From NCBI RefSeq assembly GCF_008711285.1, contig NZ_VXDC01000004.1, forward strand, positions 1-64,000: DNA of 64,000 nt, given 5' to 3'. The position numbers and the translations under genes were made by a program. This DNA is from Roseibium aquae (GTDB lineage Bacteria; Pseudomonadota; Alphaproteobacteria; Rhizobiales; Stappiaceae). The notes beneath the pieces were generated by a model. That model had not been told where the DNA came from, did not search any database, and saw only the letters and a program-made list of their open reading frames with translations. Shown piece after piece: positions 8,353-17,886 of the stretch (position 1 is its first letter; each line of letters starts with the position of its first letter).

Positions 8353-10068
8353 ATGGCGGACGAAGCGGCGGTTCCTGATCTGGACGATCCGCGCTGTGGT
8401 ATCGGCGAGGCGCCGCTCCCCGACGGAGCCGCGCCGGATGACTTCCGTGACACGGCGCTGTTCGAACAGCTTGAAGGCGAATTCCGCAAGATGGAAGTCG
8501 ACGGTCCATCGGCCGTCAACTGGAAAATGCTGAATGAGAAAACGCTCGACGTTCTGTCAAATCAGTCGAAGGATCTCGTGCTCGCAACTCGCCTCGCCTA
8601 TGGCCTTTACATGGAGGAAGGGTACGGCGGGCTTGCAGTTGGCGCGCGCATCCTCAAGGGCATGTCGGCGTCTCATTGGGAGACCATGATCCCCCCGCTG
8701 CGACGCGAACGCGGACGGGCTGGGGCTTTTGACTGGTTTGCCGAGAAGCTCGCGGTTGTGGTCGAGGCTCATCCGCCGGAAGCCGCTGATCTGACCAAGG
8801 CGCTATGGGCTCACGATGAAATCGCCGGCCTTGACGCGACGCTTGAGCAGAAATTCACGACAGCGTCTGCCGCACTCGGCCCTTTGATCCGGGCCCTCCG
8901 GCCTTTCGCGAAGGAGGCTCGATCGGCGCTTGAGGAAGCGGCCCGCAAAAAGGCAGAGGCCGAAGCAGCCGCGGCGGCCCGGGAAAAGGTGGAAGAGGCA
9001 GCTTCCCAGGCGGCCGAGTCCCAGACCGATGGTCCCCAGACCGCGTCGTCGGACAGCCAGCCGGAACCGGCAGCGTCCGGGGCCGCGGCACCGCCGCCGT
9101 CTCCCGCGCCCCCTGCTCCGGCGTCGGCCGCGCTGATGGCGGCACCGGCGATTGCCGCTGACGGACCGTCCTCAGAAGCGCTTCAATCTCTGTTCAACGC
9201 CGCCTCCAAGATCGCCACGGGCTTGCGGCAGGAGAACCCCGCCGATCCGGGCGCCTATCAATGCAGCCGGTTTGCCCTGTGGGGCCGCATTCGCCAGACG
9301 CCGCCGAACCAGGCAGGAAAGACAGCGCTGCCGCCGCCGCAAAAGACGAGAGTCCAAGAACTGGCCGCCTTGAAGGGCGCGGCAAATCATCAAGGCCTGG
9401 TCCAAAGCGCTGAGGCCGCCTTCGTCTCCGCGCCGTTCTGGCTGGACGCGCAGCGCCAGCTTCACGAGGCCATGACCGCCCTTGGACAGGATTATGAGTC
9501 GGCGCGCCTGGTGGTCGAAGGGGAATTGGCCGCGTTCTTGAAGCGGTGTCCGGGGCTGTTGGATTTGAGCTTCAGCGATGGAACGCCGTTCGCGGACGCA
9601 GCCACCCGCGCGTGGATCGCCGAGACAGTATCGGCCGGCGGCGGCGCGGCGACCCAGGCCCCGGACGGTCTGGAAGGCGCCGTGTCCGAAGCGGCGGCCC
9701 TCATGCAGGCGGGCAAGCTCTTGGAAGGGCTTGGTCTGATGAAGGCGCATGCATCGGCCTGTGCCCAGGAACGGGACTGGTACCGCGCCCAGGTGCGGCA
9801 GGCGGAACTGTGCCTTCGTTTTGAAATCATGGGGCCGTTGTTCGCCCTTTGCGCGCGTTTGCTGGCCATGGCCGAGGAGCGGCAGTTGATGCGCTGGGAG
9901 CCGGATCTGGTGGTTGGGCTATGCAGGGTCTATTGGCAGGCGCTGCAGCACAAGAATGCGCGCCAGTATGTTGCCGACGCAGAGGCCGTAGCTCTGAAGC
10001 ATAAGGTTATGGAAACCATTTCGACATTGGATCTGAGTGCAGCAGCAGAATTGACAGGGAAGAAATAG
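8353..10068 (+). CDS. tssA: T6SS baseplate/sheath-initiation protein TssA
   Basis: A 571-residue TssA. The N-terminal ImpA-type domain (about residues 10-150, including CGIGEAPLPDG and the NWKMLNEKTLDVLSNQSKDL stretch) is followed by an Ala/Glu/Pro-rich linker (about 190-275) and a C-terminal VasJ-like helical domain (about 275-571). TssA primes baseplate assembly and coordinates sheath and tube polymerisation. It opens the rightward T6SS operon, but a 166-bp gap separates it from tssB. The ribosome site before the ATG at 8353 is weak (CAAGG very close), so the start is the least certain part. The linker is low in complexity and probably flexible. Confidence 0.85.
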   Translation: MADEAAVPDLDDPRCGIGEAPLPDGAAPDDFRDTALFEQLEGEFRKMEVDGPSAVNWKMLNEKTLDVLSNQSKDLVLATRLAYGLYMEEGYGGLAVGARILKGMSASHWETMIPPLRRERGRAGAFDWFAEKLAVVVEAHPPEAADLTKALWAHDEIAGLDATLEQKFTTASAALGPLIRALRPFAKEARSALEEAARKKAEAEAAAAAREKVEEAASQAAESQTDGPQTASSDSQPEPAASGAAAPPPSPAPPAPASAALMAAPAIAADGPSSEALQSLFNAASKIATGLRQENPADPGAYQCSRFALWGRIRQTPPNQAGKTALPPPQKTRVQELAALKGAANHQGLVQSAEAAFVSAPFWLDAQRQLHEAMTALGQDYESARLVVEGELAAFLKRCPGLLDLSFSDGTPFADAATRAWIAETVSAGGGAATQAPDGLEGAVSEAAALMQAGKLLEGLGLMKAHASACAQERDWYRAQVRQAELCLRFEIMGPLFALCARLLAMAEERQLMRWEPDLVVGLCRVYWQALQHKNARQYVADAEAVALKHKVMETISTLDLSAAAELTGKK

Positions 10069-10129
10069 CGGTAATTCCGTTCTGTTTGCGAACTGGTTGG
10101 AGAAAGTAAATTTCTGCCGGTTAAAACAA

Positions 10130-10160
10130 TTGACACGAAGCGCACTTAACAAGGCACTAT
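10130..10160 (+). promoter_or_regulatory. possible tssBC promoter
   Basis: In the 166-bp gap between tssA and tssB a perfect -35-like TTGACA occurs at 10130-10135. The best -10 candidate is weak (CACTAT at 10155-10160, spacing 19). The distance to the tssB start codon is about 75 bases. It would give the abundant sheath proteins their own transcription. Low confidence because the -10 is poor. Confidence 0.3.
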
Positions 10161-10234
10161 CGTCTGCACGAAGTGACCGGATGTAACGTTTACGGAATGT
10201 CGGACAGCCTCTGGGCGAGATGTGAGGAGAGCCT

Positions 10235-10756
10235 ATGTCGAAAGAATCTTCGGTTGCCCCCAAGGAGCGGGTCAATATCAAGTACAAGCCCGCGACGGGA
10301 GACGCCAAGGAGGAGGTCGAACTGCCGTTGAAGATGGTGGTTCTGGGCGATTACACACTGCGCCCGGACGATACCCCGGTCGAGGATCGCGAGCTGATCA
10401 ACGTCAACAAGGACAATTTCAATGAGGTGATGAAGAGTCAGAACCTCGCCTTGGATATGTCCACCGACAACAAGCTGGTCGATCAGGTAGAGGGCGAAGA
10501 GCCCGAGAAGATGACCGTATCGATGAAGTTCGAGAGCCTTGCCGATTTCTCACCGGAAGCCGTGGTCAAGCAGACACCGGAGCTGAACAAGCTTCTGGAA
10601 CTGCGCGAGGCTCTGGTGGCCCTCAAAGGCCCGCTGGGCAATGTGCCCGCGTTCCGAAAGGCGATCCAGAATGTGCTTGGCGACGAACAGGCCCGAGACA
10701 AGCTCTTGGCCGAGTTGACCAACGCCACCGGCAAGCCATCCGGGGATGCCAGCTGA
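10235..10756 (+). CDS. tssB: T6SS sheath small subunit TssB
   Basis: A 173-residue TssB (VipA/ImpB). It interlocks with TssC to form the contractile sheath. Family features are the MVVLGDYTLRPDDTPVEDR strand near residues 34-52, the ING/INV-type 'LINVNKDNFNEVM' segment, and the FESLADFSPEAVVKQTPEL motif followed by a C-terminal helix (KLLELREALVALKGPLGN) that contacts ClpV or TssC. The length is normal. A strong GAGGAGA ribosome site precedes the ATG. tssC follows after 98 bp with its own ribosome site. Confidence 0.95.
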   Translation: MSKESSVAPKERVNIKYKPATGDAKEEVELPLKMVVLGDYTLRPDDTPVEDRELINVNKDNFNEVMKSQNLALDMSTDNKLVDQVEGEEPEKMTVSMKFESLADFSPEAVVKQTPELNKLLELREALVALKGPLGNVPAFRKAIQNVLGDEQARDKLLAELTNATGKPSGDAS

Positions 10757-10854
10757 CCGATGCCAACTGACCGGCAGGCGGCGCCGCGCCCCGCGCGCTG
10801 CCATTCTGCCGGAACAGCCGCCATTTGCCGCAACCCTTCGACGGGAGCAATGAA

Positions 10855-12339
10855 ATGTCCAACACCGATACGCAGCAACAGGCTGGGGTCCAGACCGAAG
10901 AACTGGATGCGTCCCTGCTCGACCAAATCCTTCAGGAAACCAAGCTCGCTCCGACCGACGACGGCTACGACGTTGCCCGCAAGGGGGTCGCCGCGTTCAT
11001 CTCCGAACTGTTGAAGCCAACGTCCGGCGAAACACAGGTCAACAGCGCGGCGATCGACATGATGATCACCGAGATCGACAACAAGCTGAGCCAGCAAGTC
11101 GATCAGATTCTCCACCACGAGGATTTCAAGAAACTGGAATCCGCCTGGCGCAGTCTCAAGTTCCTGGTCGACCGCACGGACTTCCGCCAGAACATCAAGC
11201 TGGAGATGATGAATGTCTCCAAGGATGAACTCCTTGAGGATTTCGAGGACAGTCCCGAAGTCGTCAAATCCGGCCTTTACAAGCACATTTACACTGCCGA
11301 GTACGGTCAGTTCGGTGGTCAGCCCGTGGGCGCCGTGGTGATGAACTATGACTTCGGCCCGAGTTCGCCCGACATCAAGCTTGCCCAGTATTGTGCCAGT
11401 GTCGGTGCCATGTCCCATGCTCCGTTCATCGCCGCGGCGTCCCCGGCCATGTTCGGTGTCGATTCTTTCGAGGAAATCCCGAACCTGAAAGACATGGAAT
11501 CGATCTTCGAGGGACCGAAATACGCCAAATGGAATTCGTTCCGCGAATCCGAGGACTCCCGCTACTTCGCCCTCGCCATGCCGCGCTTCATGCTGCGCAC
11601 GCCCTACGGGCCGGAGACCACTCCGGTCAAAGCCTTCAATTACGAGGAGGAATCGGGCAACAGCAGCGACAACTACCTTTGGGGCAACGCGTCGTTCGCG
11701 CTGGCCTCGAAACTCAGTGACAGTTTCGCGAAATACCGTTGGTGCCCGAACATTATCGGCCCACAATCGGGGGGCGCGGTCGAGGACCTGCCGGTCCACA
11801 CCTTCGAGGCGATGGGGCAGCTTCAATCCAAGATCCCAACCGAAGTTCTGGTATCCGACCGGAAGGAATTCGAGCTGGCCGAACAGGGCTTCATCTCGCT
11901 GACCATGCGCAAGGGCAGCGACAACGCGGCCTTCTTTTCGGCGAACTCCGTCCAAAAGCCGAAATTCTTCGGGAACACGGCCGAAGGCAAGGAGGCAGAG
12001 CTCAATTACAAGCTCGGCACGCAGCTCCCCTATATGATGATCATCAACCGTCTGGCCCACTACATCAAAGTGCTGCAGCGGGAAAATATCGGCAGCTGGA
12101 AGGACCGCGGCGAACTGCAGACCGAGCTCAACAACTGGATCCGCCAATATGTGTCGGATCAGGAGAACCCGTCGGCGGATGTCCGCTCGCGCCGGCCGTT
12201 GCGCAAGGCTTCGATCACGGTCTCGGATGTGGAAGGCGAACCCGGCTGGTACAGTGTCAGCATGGCCGTTCAGCCGCACTTCAAGTATATGGGCGCGGAC
12301 TTCACGCTGTCCTTGAAGGGCAAGCTGGACAAGGCCTGA
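10855..12339 (+). CDS. tssC: T6SS sheath large subunit TssC
   Basis: A 494-residue TssC (VipB/ImpC). Typical blocks are visible: VDQILHHEDFKKLESAWRSL (about residues 80-100), FLVDRTDF, the DFGPSSPDIKLAQYCASVGA stretch, the SEDSRYFALAMPRFMLRTPYG block and the C-terminal ENPSADVRSRRPLRKA core-domain motif. The ATG at 10855 is chosen for its GGAG at eight bases; an in-frame ATG ten codons earlier lacks a site. It forms the sheath with TssB, is depolymerised by ClpV and is immediately followed by a terminator-like hairpin, in keeping with higher expression than the baseplate genes. Confidence 0.96.
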   Translation: MSNTDTQQQAGVQTEELDASLLDQILQETKLAPTDDGYDVARKGVAAFISELLKPTSGETQVNSAAIDMMITEIDNKLSQQVDQILHHEDFKKLESAWRSLKFLVDRTDFRQNIKLEMMNVSKDELLEDFEDSPEVVKSGLYKHIYTAEYGQFGGQPVGAVVMNYDFGPSSPDIKLAQYCASVGAMSHAPFIAAASPAMFGVDSFEEIPNLKDMESIFEGPKYAKWNSFRESEDSRYFALAMPRFMLRTPYGPETTPVKAFNYEEESGNSSDNYLWGNASFALASKLSDSFAKYRWCPNIIGPQSGGAVEDLPVHTFEAMGQLQSKIPTEVLVSDRKEFELAEQGFISLTMRKGSDNAAFFSANSVQKPKFFGNTAEGKEAELNYKLGTQLPYMMIINRLAHYIKVLQRENIGSWKDRGELQTELNNWIRQYVSDQENPSADVRSRRPLRKASITVSDVEGEPGWYSVSMAVQPHFKYMGADFTLSLKGKLDKA

Positions 12340-12368
12340 GCCTGATCAGGCCGTAACTCAAATGCACT

Positions 12369-12397
12369 GGGGCGCCACACATGGTGCCCCTTGTTTT
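12369..12397 (+). terminator. terminator-like hairpin between tssC and tssE
   Basis: A 9-bp stem (GGGGCGCCA with TGGTGCCCC, one G-T pair) around a CACA loop is followed directly by TTGTTTT. It sits 30 bp after the tssC stop and only a few bases before the AGGAGG ribosome site of tssE. It probably terminates part of the transcripts, lowering baseplate gene expression relative to tssBC. Confidence 0.7.
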
Positions 12398-12413
12398 GCA
12401 AGGAGGACCAGTC

Positions 12414-12827
12414 GTGCCGGTGAGCCTTTTCCAACGCCTAGAAGAGGACATCACGCTGGGCGACTTCAGGTCCCCCGACGAGGCGCAAAACGCCCTGATG
12501 GACAGCGTCCTTCAGGATTTGCGCGTCTTGTTGAATTCGATGGCCGGCTGTTGTGAGATCCGGCCCGACTATGGGCTTGCGGATTTCAACTCCGTTTTCC
12601 AAAGTCATCGAGACACGGCGCAGGAGCTGTGCCGTGACATAGAACGTCAGATCCGTGTGTTCGAGCCACGCCTGAAAAACCCAAGGGTTCGCGCCGTGGA
12701 CGATCCGGACCGGCCTCTTGAGTTCGTGTTCAGTGTCGAGGCCCAACTCGAATATGCGGGGCGTTCCGTTCGGGTCCGGATCGATTCGGTATTGGACAGC
12801 AGCGGGCAGATGCGCGTCACCGCCTAA
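12414..12827 (+). CDS. tssE: T6SS baseplate protein TssE (gp25-like)
   Basis: A 137-residue gp25-like wedge protein of the T6SS baseplate. The conserved N-terminal SLFQRLEED, the central CEIRPDYGLADFN motif and a C-terminal beta-rich part (FVFSVEAQLEY) are present. The GTG at 12414 is chosen because AGGAGG lies seven bases upstream; an ATG at 12381 would fall inside the terminator hairpin and is rejected. It is followed after 21 bp by tssF, its baseplate partner. Confidence 0.92.
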   Translation: MPVSLFQRLEEDITLGDFRSPDEAQNALMDSVLQDLRVLLNSMAGCCEIRPDYGLADFNSVFQSHRDTAQELCRDIERQIRVFEPRLKNPRVRAVDDPDRPLEFVFSVEAQLEYAGRSVRVRIDSVLDSSGQMRVTA

Positions 12828-12848
12828 TGGGAAGGAGCCCTCTCGGGC

Positions 12849-14591
12849 ATGTCGGTCAATTCCTACTATCGGGATGAACTGAGTTACCTCAAGGAGATGG
12901 GGGCCGTATTCGCACGGGCCAACCCGCGCCTGTCGAAGTTTCTCGCCGACGATCCGATGGATCCGGATGTCGAGCGGTTGATGGAGGGCTTTGCGTTTCT
13001 GGTCGGGCGTCTGCGCCAGCGGCTGGATGCGGAAATGCCGGAAGTTGTGCAGAGCTTGCTCAAATTGATCTGGCCGCATTATCTCAGGCCCATCGCGCCG
13101 ATCACGACGGTGAAGTTCAAGCATGCGACCGGCGTCAGCGAATTGGCGATCAAGGTGCCGAAGGGCACGCAGGTCCAGACCGCGGTCGTCGATGGACAGG
13201 CCGTGCCGTTCCGCACGACCATGGACCTGGTGGTCCTGCCCTTCGAGGTGAAGGACCTCAAATTCGAGAACCGGAAGGAAAGCGCGCAGCTCGATATCGG
13301 GTTTTCCAAGTCGGCGGGGGCCGGACTTCAGGCGTTGGAGGCGGGGCCGCTTGTGCTCTATCTCGGCGGCCAGGCGGATGGCACGACCTCCCGGCAGCTT
13401 TTCCTGGCCCTGATGGAGCGCTTGCGCTCGGTTCAGATCGTTCCGAATGGGCAGGAGCCGATCGAAGCCGATGTCACGATAGAGCCGGTTGGCTTTCAAG
13501 CCGCCGAGGCGACGCTTCCCTATCCGCCGGGCGCCTTCGAGGGGTTCCGGATCATGCAGGAGTATTTCGCCTGCCCGGAAAAGTTCATGTATGTGCGGGT
13601 GGCCGGGCTGCAGAAATACGCCTCCATCCAGTCCGACGGTTTCCGGCTGGTGTTCAATTTCAAGCAGGCTCTGGCGGATGTGACCCGGATCATGCCCTAC
13701 CAGATCCAGACCAACACAACCCCGGCAATCAATCTGTTTGAGGCCGAGGGGCAGGCCTTGATGGTCGAGCACGACCGAACCGAGTATCCTGTCCGTCCGG
13801 TCGGCGGTCCCCACATGCGCAGCGTTCATGAGGTGATTGCGGCGACCGGGTGGGTCCAGGGGTCGAACAAGCGCGTCACCTATGACCGGTTCGAGTCCTT
13901 CAGCCACGACGCCGCTGGCCATGACAAGCTGTACTTTCGCACCAGCATCCGTCCGTCGGTGCTCGGCAGCGGGGTGGAACACTATATCTCGTTCCTGACG
14001 CGTATGAACCAGACCGGAGTTCCACCCACCGAGACCATTTCCCTCTCTCTTTTGTGTTCAAATGGCCCGCATGTGTCGAACTTCGGTGTCGGCGCGGTCA
14101 ATCAGCCGACTTCCAGCACGCCGGCCAAACTTGTCTTTTCGAACATCACGCGCATTCAGGGCGAGGTGCCGCCGCCGCTGGACGACCGCGTTCTTTGGAC
14201 CTTGATCGCAAATCTGTCGCGCAACTACGCCTCGCTCATCGATGTCGATGCCTTGCGCACCGTGATCGGCGCCTATGACTTCCGGGCGTTGGTTGACAAG
14301 CAATCCGCGCTTCAGCGCGATCAGCTCTTGCAGAGTTTTCAGAGCTTTCAGCGCAAGGGGGTCGACATATTCCGCAATGGACGCCCCGTGCGTGCCTATG
14401 AACTCGTTCTGCGCTTGGCGGAAAGCGCCATGGGTGGAGAGGCGGAAATGTATCTTTTCGGTTCGGTTCTGGACCGATTCTTGAAATCCTATGCGAGCAT
14501 CAACAGCCTTCACCGCCTGACCCTTGTCGGGACGGATGCGAACGCGACCCTGAAATGGGCCCCGAAAGAGGGGAGCGCTGCGCATCTATGA
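12849..14591 (+). CDS. tssF: T6SS baseplate protein TssF
   Basis: A 580-residue TssF (ImpG/VasA). The N-terminus YYRDELSYLKEMGAVFARANP and the DPDVERLMEGFAFLVGRLRQRLD block are diagnostic, as are WPHYLRPIAP and the VPKGTQV strand. TssF with TssG forms the wedge arms around TssE and TssK. Length is normal. The gene overlaps tssG by four bases (ATGA), so translation is coupled. Confidence 0.95.
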   Translation: MSVNSYYRDELSYLKEMGAVFARANPRLSKFLADDPMDPDVERLMEGFAFLVGRLRQRLDAEMPEVVQSLLKLIWPHYLRPIAPITTVKFKHATGVSELAIKVPKGTQVQTAVVDGQAVPFRTTMDLVVLPFEVKDLKFENRKESAQLDIGFSKSAGAGLQALEAGPLVLYLGGQADGTTSRQLFLALMERLRSVQIVPNGQEPIEADVTIEPVGFQAAEATLPYPPGAFEGFRIMQEYFACPEKFMYVRVAGLQKYASIQSDGFRLVFNFKQALADVTRIMPYQIQTNTTPAINLFEAEGQALMVEHDRTEYPVRPVGGPHMRSVHEVIAATGWVQGSNKRVTYDRFESFSHDAAGHDKLYFRTSIRPSVLGSGVEHYISFLTRMNQTGVPPTETISLSLLCSNGPHVSNFGVGAVNQPTSSTPAKLVFSNITRIQGEVPPPLDDRVLWTLIANLSRNYASLIDVDALRTVIGAYDFRALVDKQSALQRDQLLQSFQSFQRKGVDIFRNGRPVRAYELVLRLAESAMGGEAEMYLFGSVLDRFLKSYASINSLHRLTLVGTDANATLKWAPKEGSAAHL

Positions 14592-15691
14592 CGGTTCAGG
14601 GTCAACCCGAAACACTTGAGGACGTGGACCGGGCCGCCTCGATGGCCCTGTCGCATCATCTGGCGCAAAGTCAGTTTTTCCAGATGGTCCATCTGATCGG
14701 GTTGATCCATGCGGATTTGAGCCAGATGGGCCCCGGACACGACCCTGCGGGGGAGCCTGTCCGGTTCCGCGCGACCCGCTCCTTGAGCTTCGGGCGCAGC
14801 GATGTGTCCCAGGTTGTGTATGACGCGGGTGCGAACCGGTTTGAGATCCGCGTTAATTTCATGGGGCTGTATGGTCCGGCGTCGCCGATGCCGCCCTATC
14901 TGACCGAGCGGATCATCGAGAGGGACGAGGCGCCATCCTCGCTCGAAGACCTGCTGGACATTTTCAACCATCGGCTCATCACGCTGCTCTACCGCATATG
15001 GGAGCGCTCCCGCCACCACATCCGCTACCGGGCAGACGGCCTCGACCCGACCTCGAAGTGTTTCCTGGCGCTGTGCGGGTTTCCCATCGAGGACCGGGCG
15101 CGCATCGGATCGGTGTCGCGTTCCGCGCTGTTGCCTTATGCGGGGTTGATGTCGCTCTATTCGAATTCGGCCGCCGCGGTTTCGTCCATGTTGTCCGGGT
15201 TTTTCGGGATTCTGTGCGAAATACTCGAATATGCGCCGCGAAAGGTTCTCCTGGATGCGGACTCGCGTATAGCCTTGGGTGTGTCGAACACACGGCTTGG
15301 GCGCGACATGATTTTGGGAGAGAGCGTGGAGGACGACCTTGGGAAGTTCACTGTGCGTCTCGGCCCCGACCGGTTCGAGACGGTAGCCCCATTCTTCCCG
15401 GGTGGACGCAGACACCATGAGATCGGCGAATTGCTCGCAATGGTCGTGAGCGATCCGCTCGACTGGGATGTGGAATACAAGATCGAGCGCGATACGATTT
15501 CTCCGGCCGTTCTTGGCGGTGCAAGGCTTGGGGTCTCTTGCTGGATGGGGTCGGAGCAGGGCGACTATCTCGAGACGCCGATCCGCCTTGCCCCCTTTCA
15601 CTCAGCCGGCGCCGATGCCGGATTGGAGCAGGGGGCTCCGCCCGAGAGGGAACGGACCGGACGCACGAACCAATTGGAGGCCTTCACGTGA
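14588..15691 (+). CDS. tssG: T6SS baseplate protein TssG
   Basis: A 367-residue TssG (ImpH/VasB). Family features are the N-terminal FFQMVHLI region, VRFRATRSLSFGRSDV, VNFMGLYGPASPMPPYLTE (the conserved GL-G-x-SP-LP box) and the FNHRLITLLYRIWERSRH block. The ATG at 14588 is used because it overlaps the tssF stop; the frame extends upstream only 11 more codons. It complexes with TssF in the baseplate wedge. Its stop codon overlaps the GTG of the FHA protein gene. Confidence 0.93.
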   Translation: MTVQGQPETLEDVDRAASMALSHHLAQSQFFQMVHLIGLIHADLSQMGPGHDPAGEPVRFRATRSLSFGRSDVSQVVYDAGANRFEIRVNFMGLYGPASPMPPYLTERIIERDEAPSSLEDLLDIFNHRLITLLYRIWERSRHHIRYRADGLDPTSKCFLALCGFPIEDRARIGSVSRSALLPYAGLMSLYSNSAAAVSSMLSGFFGILCEILEYAPRKVLLDADSRIALGVSNTRLGRDMILGESVEDDLGKFTVRLGPDRFETVAPFFPGGRRHHEIGELLAMVVSDPLDWDVEYKIERDTISPAVLGGARLGVSCWMGSEQGDYLETPIRLAPFHSAGADAGLEQGAPPERERTGRTNQLEAFT

Positions 15692-17886
15692 GCGCCGAAC
15701 TCACCTTGACGTGCGCCGCAGTTGGCAGTCAGCACGTGTTCGGTCCGTCCGGTGGCACGTTCGGGCGCTCGAAACGCTGCGACTGGGTCTTGCCGGATCC
15801 CTCCCGCACCCTGTCGTCTTTGCACGGGCGCATTATCTGCCAGAACGGGACCTTCATGCTGGTGGACGAGAGCACGAACGGAACCTTTATGGCAGGTTCA
15901 CCGACACCGGTCGGCCGCGGTCAGGCCATGGTGCTGATGGATGGATCTGTGTTTATTGCAGGACCTTACGAGTTTGTGGCCAAGGTGACGCGCAGCGGGA
16001 TTGGTGCGGCCAATCCTCTGTCTCAGCCGGGCGGTGTGCCCCTGCCGCCTCAGTCGCGGCCAGACCCTCAGTCGCAGGGTCAGCCGGCGCTGGGGCCCAT
16101 GGTGGATCCGTTGCAGGCGCTTGGCTCGACAACGCCAACCGCGCACGGTCCACGCCCCGAGGACCAGCTGTTGTCGCGGCAGTCGCCATATGGCGTGCCG
16201 ACCCGCGGGGCGCCGTCTCTCGATCCGCTCGATTATTTGGGCGGCGGACCGGCGCCCGCGAGCCCGCCGCCAGCCCAGGAAACCATCCCGCCCGGGTTCT
16301 ACCAGCCCCCCGCACCGGCACAAACGCCAAGTTTACAACCGGCGCCCGGACACCCGGCAAATGCGCCTGCCGCCCAACCCGCGGCCGGTCCCGGTGCTTG
16401 GCCGGCGGTCAACCCCGGACAAGCGGGCCCGTTCTCCACGGACGCGGCGCCTTACGGGACGCGGCCCGCACCCCAGATCCCGGATGGGGCAATGCTTTTG
16501 CCGGGGCAGGGACCCACGCCGCCGGTGGTTGCGCAGTCCCAGCTGTCAATCATGGCGTCCCCGGCCCAGCACTCGAATTCCCCTATGGCTTCCGGACAGC
16601 CCAACAATCCCGCAGCAAATCCTGCTGCGGCCAGTATTCCGGAAGATTTTTGGGCGTCTTTGACCGGAAGCCCGGCACCGGGGTCCGCGGGGGCGCATCC
16701 TGGAGGCAAGCCGTCGCGACCTGGCGCCTCCCATCCGGCCGCCTCCCATCCGGCCGGTGAGGCCGGGTCTTTCGGTCCGCAGGCCCCGGCACAACCGCCA
16801 CAACCGGAACAACCTGCACCTGCAGGACAACCTTCGTCAGCGGCAAACATCCCGGCTCCAGGACAACACGGGTCCGGTGGGCTGGCGGGTCCTGGTGCGG
16901 GGCCTGCGCCCATGACTGGTCATCCGCCGGGCATTTCGATGCCGGTTCCCCCGTTGCCTTCCATGCCTGCCCCAGCCGGGCCGTTACCTCCCGGGCCAGG
17001 GACGGCGGGCGGGTTGTCCCATCTCGACGCTCTCAAGGCGCGCCGCGAACAGCGCGAGGCCGCTCTGGACGCCAAGGCGAGGGGAGACGGCGCGCCCATT
17101 TCGCCAGCCCCTGTTTCGCCAGCCCCTGTTTCGCCGCGGTCCATGCCGCCGGTTCCAGCTTCACCGCCCGCCCCGCCGATCGGAGCACCTTCGCTCGGCG
17201 GCGGCCGGAGTGATCCCGCGGCACAGCGCGCCACACGGGCAACCGGTCAGGCTCAGGCGGCGCCTGCGGGCGTCTTGCCGCAGGACGCCATGGTGTTGCA
17301 GGCTCTGTTGACCGGTCTCGGGTTTCCCGACGCGGATCTGGAAGCCCATCAGGCGGAAAAACTGGCCAGCGACGCGGGAAAAACCGTGCGCGAGATGGCC
17401 TCGGGAATGATCGCGCTGCTGGCGGCCCGAAAGATCATGAAATCCGAATTCCGGATGGACGAGACGCGGATCGAGCCGAAGGAAAACAACGCGTTCAAAC
17501 AGTTCAAAGTGGCCGAACTTGCGCTCGACGAAATGCTGCTGCGGCAGAACGAAGGATATCTTCCTCCCGACCAGGCGGCGCGGCAGGCATTTCAGGACCT
17601 GCAGGATCAGACCATGATCACGGTTGCCGCCATGCAACGGGCCCTGCGGCTTCTGTTCGACCGGATGTCTCCGGACAATCTGGCGCGCGCGGCGGACGAT
17701 GATGGGGCGATGCGCCTGTTTGGCGGGCGGCGCGACAAGTGGGATCAGACGAAACAGTCCTACGAGCGGTTCAGGTCCGATTTTGACGCGATCATGCGCC
17801 AGATCATCATTGAGGCTTTCACGCAGGTGCAGGAAGAGACCGCGCGCCAGCGATCCAAGGACTATTGGGGGAACAAGAAAAAATGA
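15688..17886 (+). CDS. tagH: T6SS FHA-domain protein TagH/Fha
   Basis: A 732-residue scaffold. The N-terminal FHA domain (about residues 15-95) shows GGTFGRSKRCDWVLPDP, LSSLHGRI and STNGTF, the phospho-Thr binding residues. A long Pro/Gly/Ala/Gln linker (about 110-525) contains short repeats such as two tandem SPAPV units. The last 200 residues are the T6SS-associated FHA C-terminal domain (PQDAMVLQALLTGLGFPDADLE onward). The GTG at 15688 has GGAGG seven bases upstream and overlaps the tssG stop. In this family the FHA domain binds phosphothreonine made by PpkA and triggers secretion. The linker is longer than in most relatives. Confidence 0.9.
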   Translation: MSAELTLTCAAVGSQHVFGPSGGTFGRSKRCDWVLPDPSRTLSSLHGRIICQNGTFMLVDESTNGTFMAGSPTPVGRGQAMVLMDGSVFIAGPYEFVAKVTRSGIGAANPLSQPGGVPLPPQSRPDPQSQGQPALGPMVDPLQALGSTTPTAHGPRPEDQLLSRQSPYGVPTRGAPSLDPLDYLGGGPAPASPPPAQETIPPGFYQPPAPAQTPSLQPAPGHPANAPAAQPAAGPGAWPAVNPGQAGPFSTDAAPYGTRPAPQIPDGAMLLPGQGPTPPVVAQSQLSIMASPAQHSNSPMASGQPNNPAANPAAASIPEDFWASLTGSPAPGSAGAHPGGKPSRPGASHPAASHPAGEAGSFGPQAPAQPPQPEQPAPAGQPSSAANIPAPGQHGSGGLAGPGAGPAPMTGHPPGISMPVPPLPSMPAPAGPLPPGPGTAGGLSHLDALKARREQREAALDAKARGDGAPISPAPVSPAPVSPRSMPPVPASPPAPPIGAPSLGGGRSDPAAQRATRATGQAQAAPAGVLPQDAMVLQALLTGLGFPDADLEAHQAEKLASDAGKTVREMASGMIALLAARKIMKSEFRMDETRIEPKENNAFKQFKVAELALDEMLLRQNEGYLPPDQAARQAFQDLQDQTMITVAAMQRALRLLFDRMSPDNLARAADDDGAMRLFGGRRDKWDQTKQSYERFRSDFDAIMRQIIIEAFTQVQEETARQRSKDYWGNKKK

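Noticed and set aside
10153-10168. Possible sigma-54 site GGCAC...TGCA before tssB
   Set aside because: GG to GC spacing is eleven instead of ten bases.
10483-12279. 598-codon open frame on the minus strand
   Set aside because: Antisense to tssB and tssC, which are certain from motifs.
12438-13982. 514-codon open frame on the minus strand
   Set aside because: Antisense to tssE and tssF; no recognisable domain.
15468-16760. 430-codon frame overlapping the FHA gene
   Set aside because: A shifted frame of the Pro/Gly-rich linker; the real frame carries the FHA domain and the GTGA overlap.
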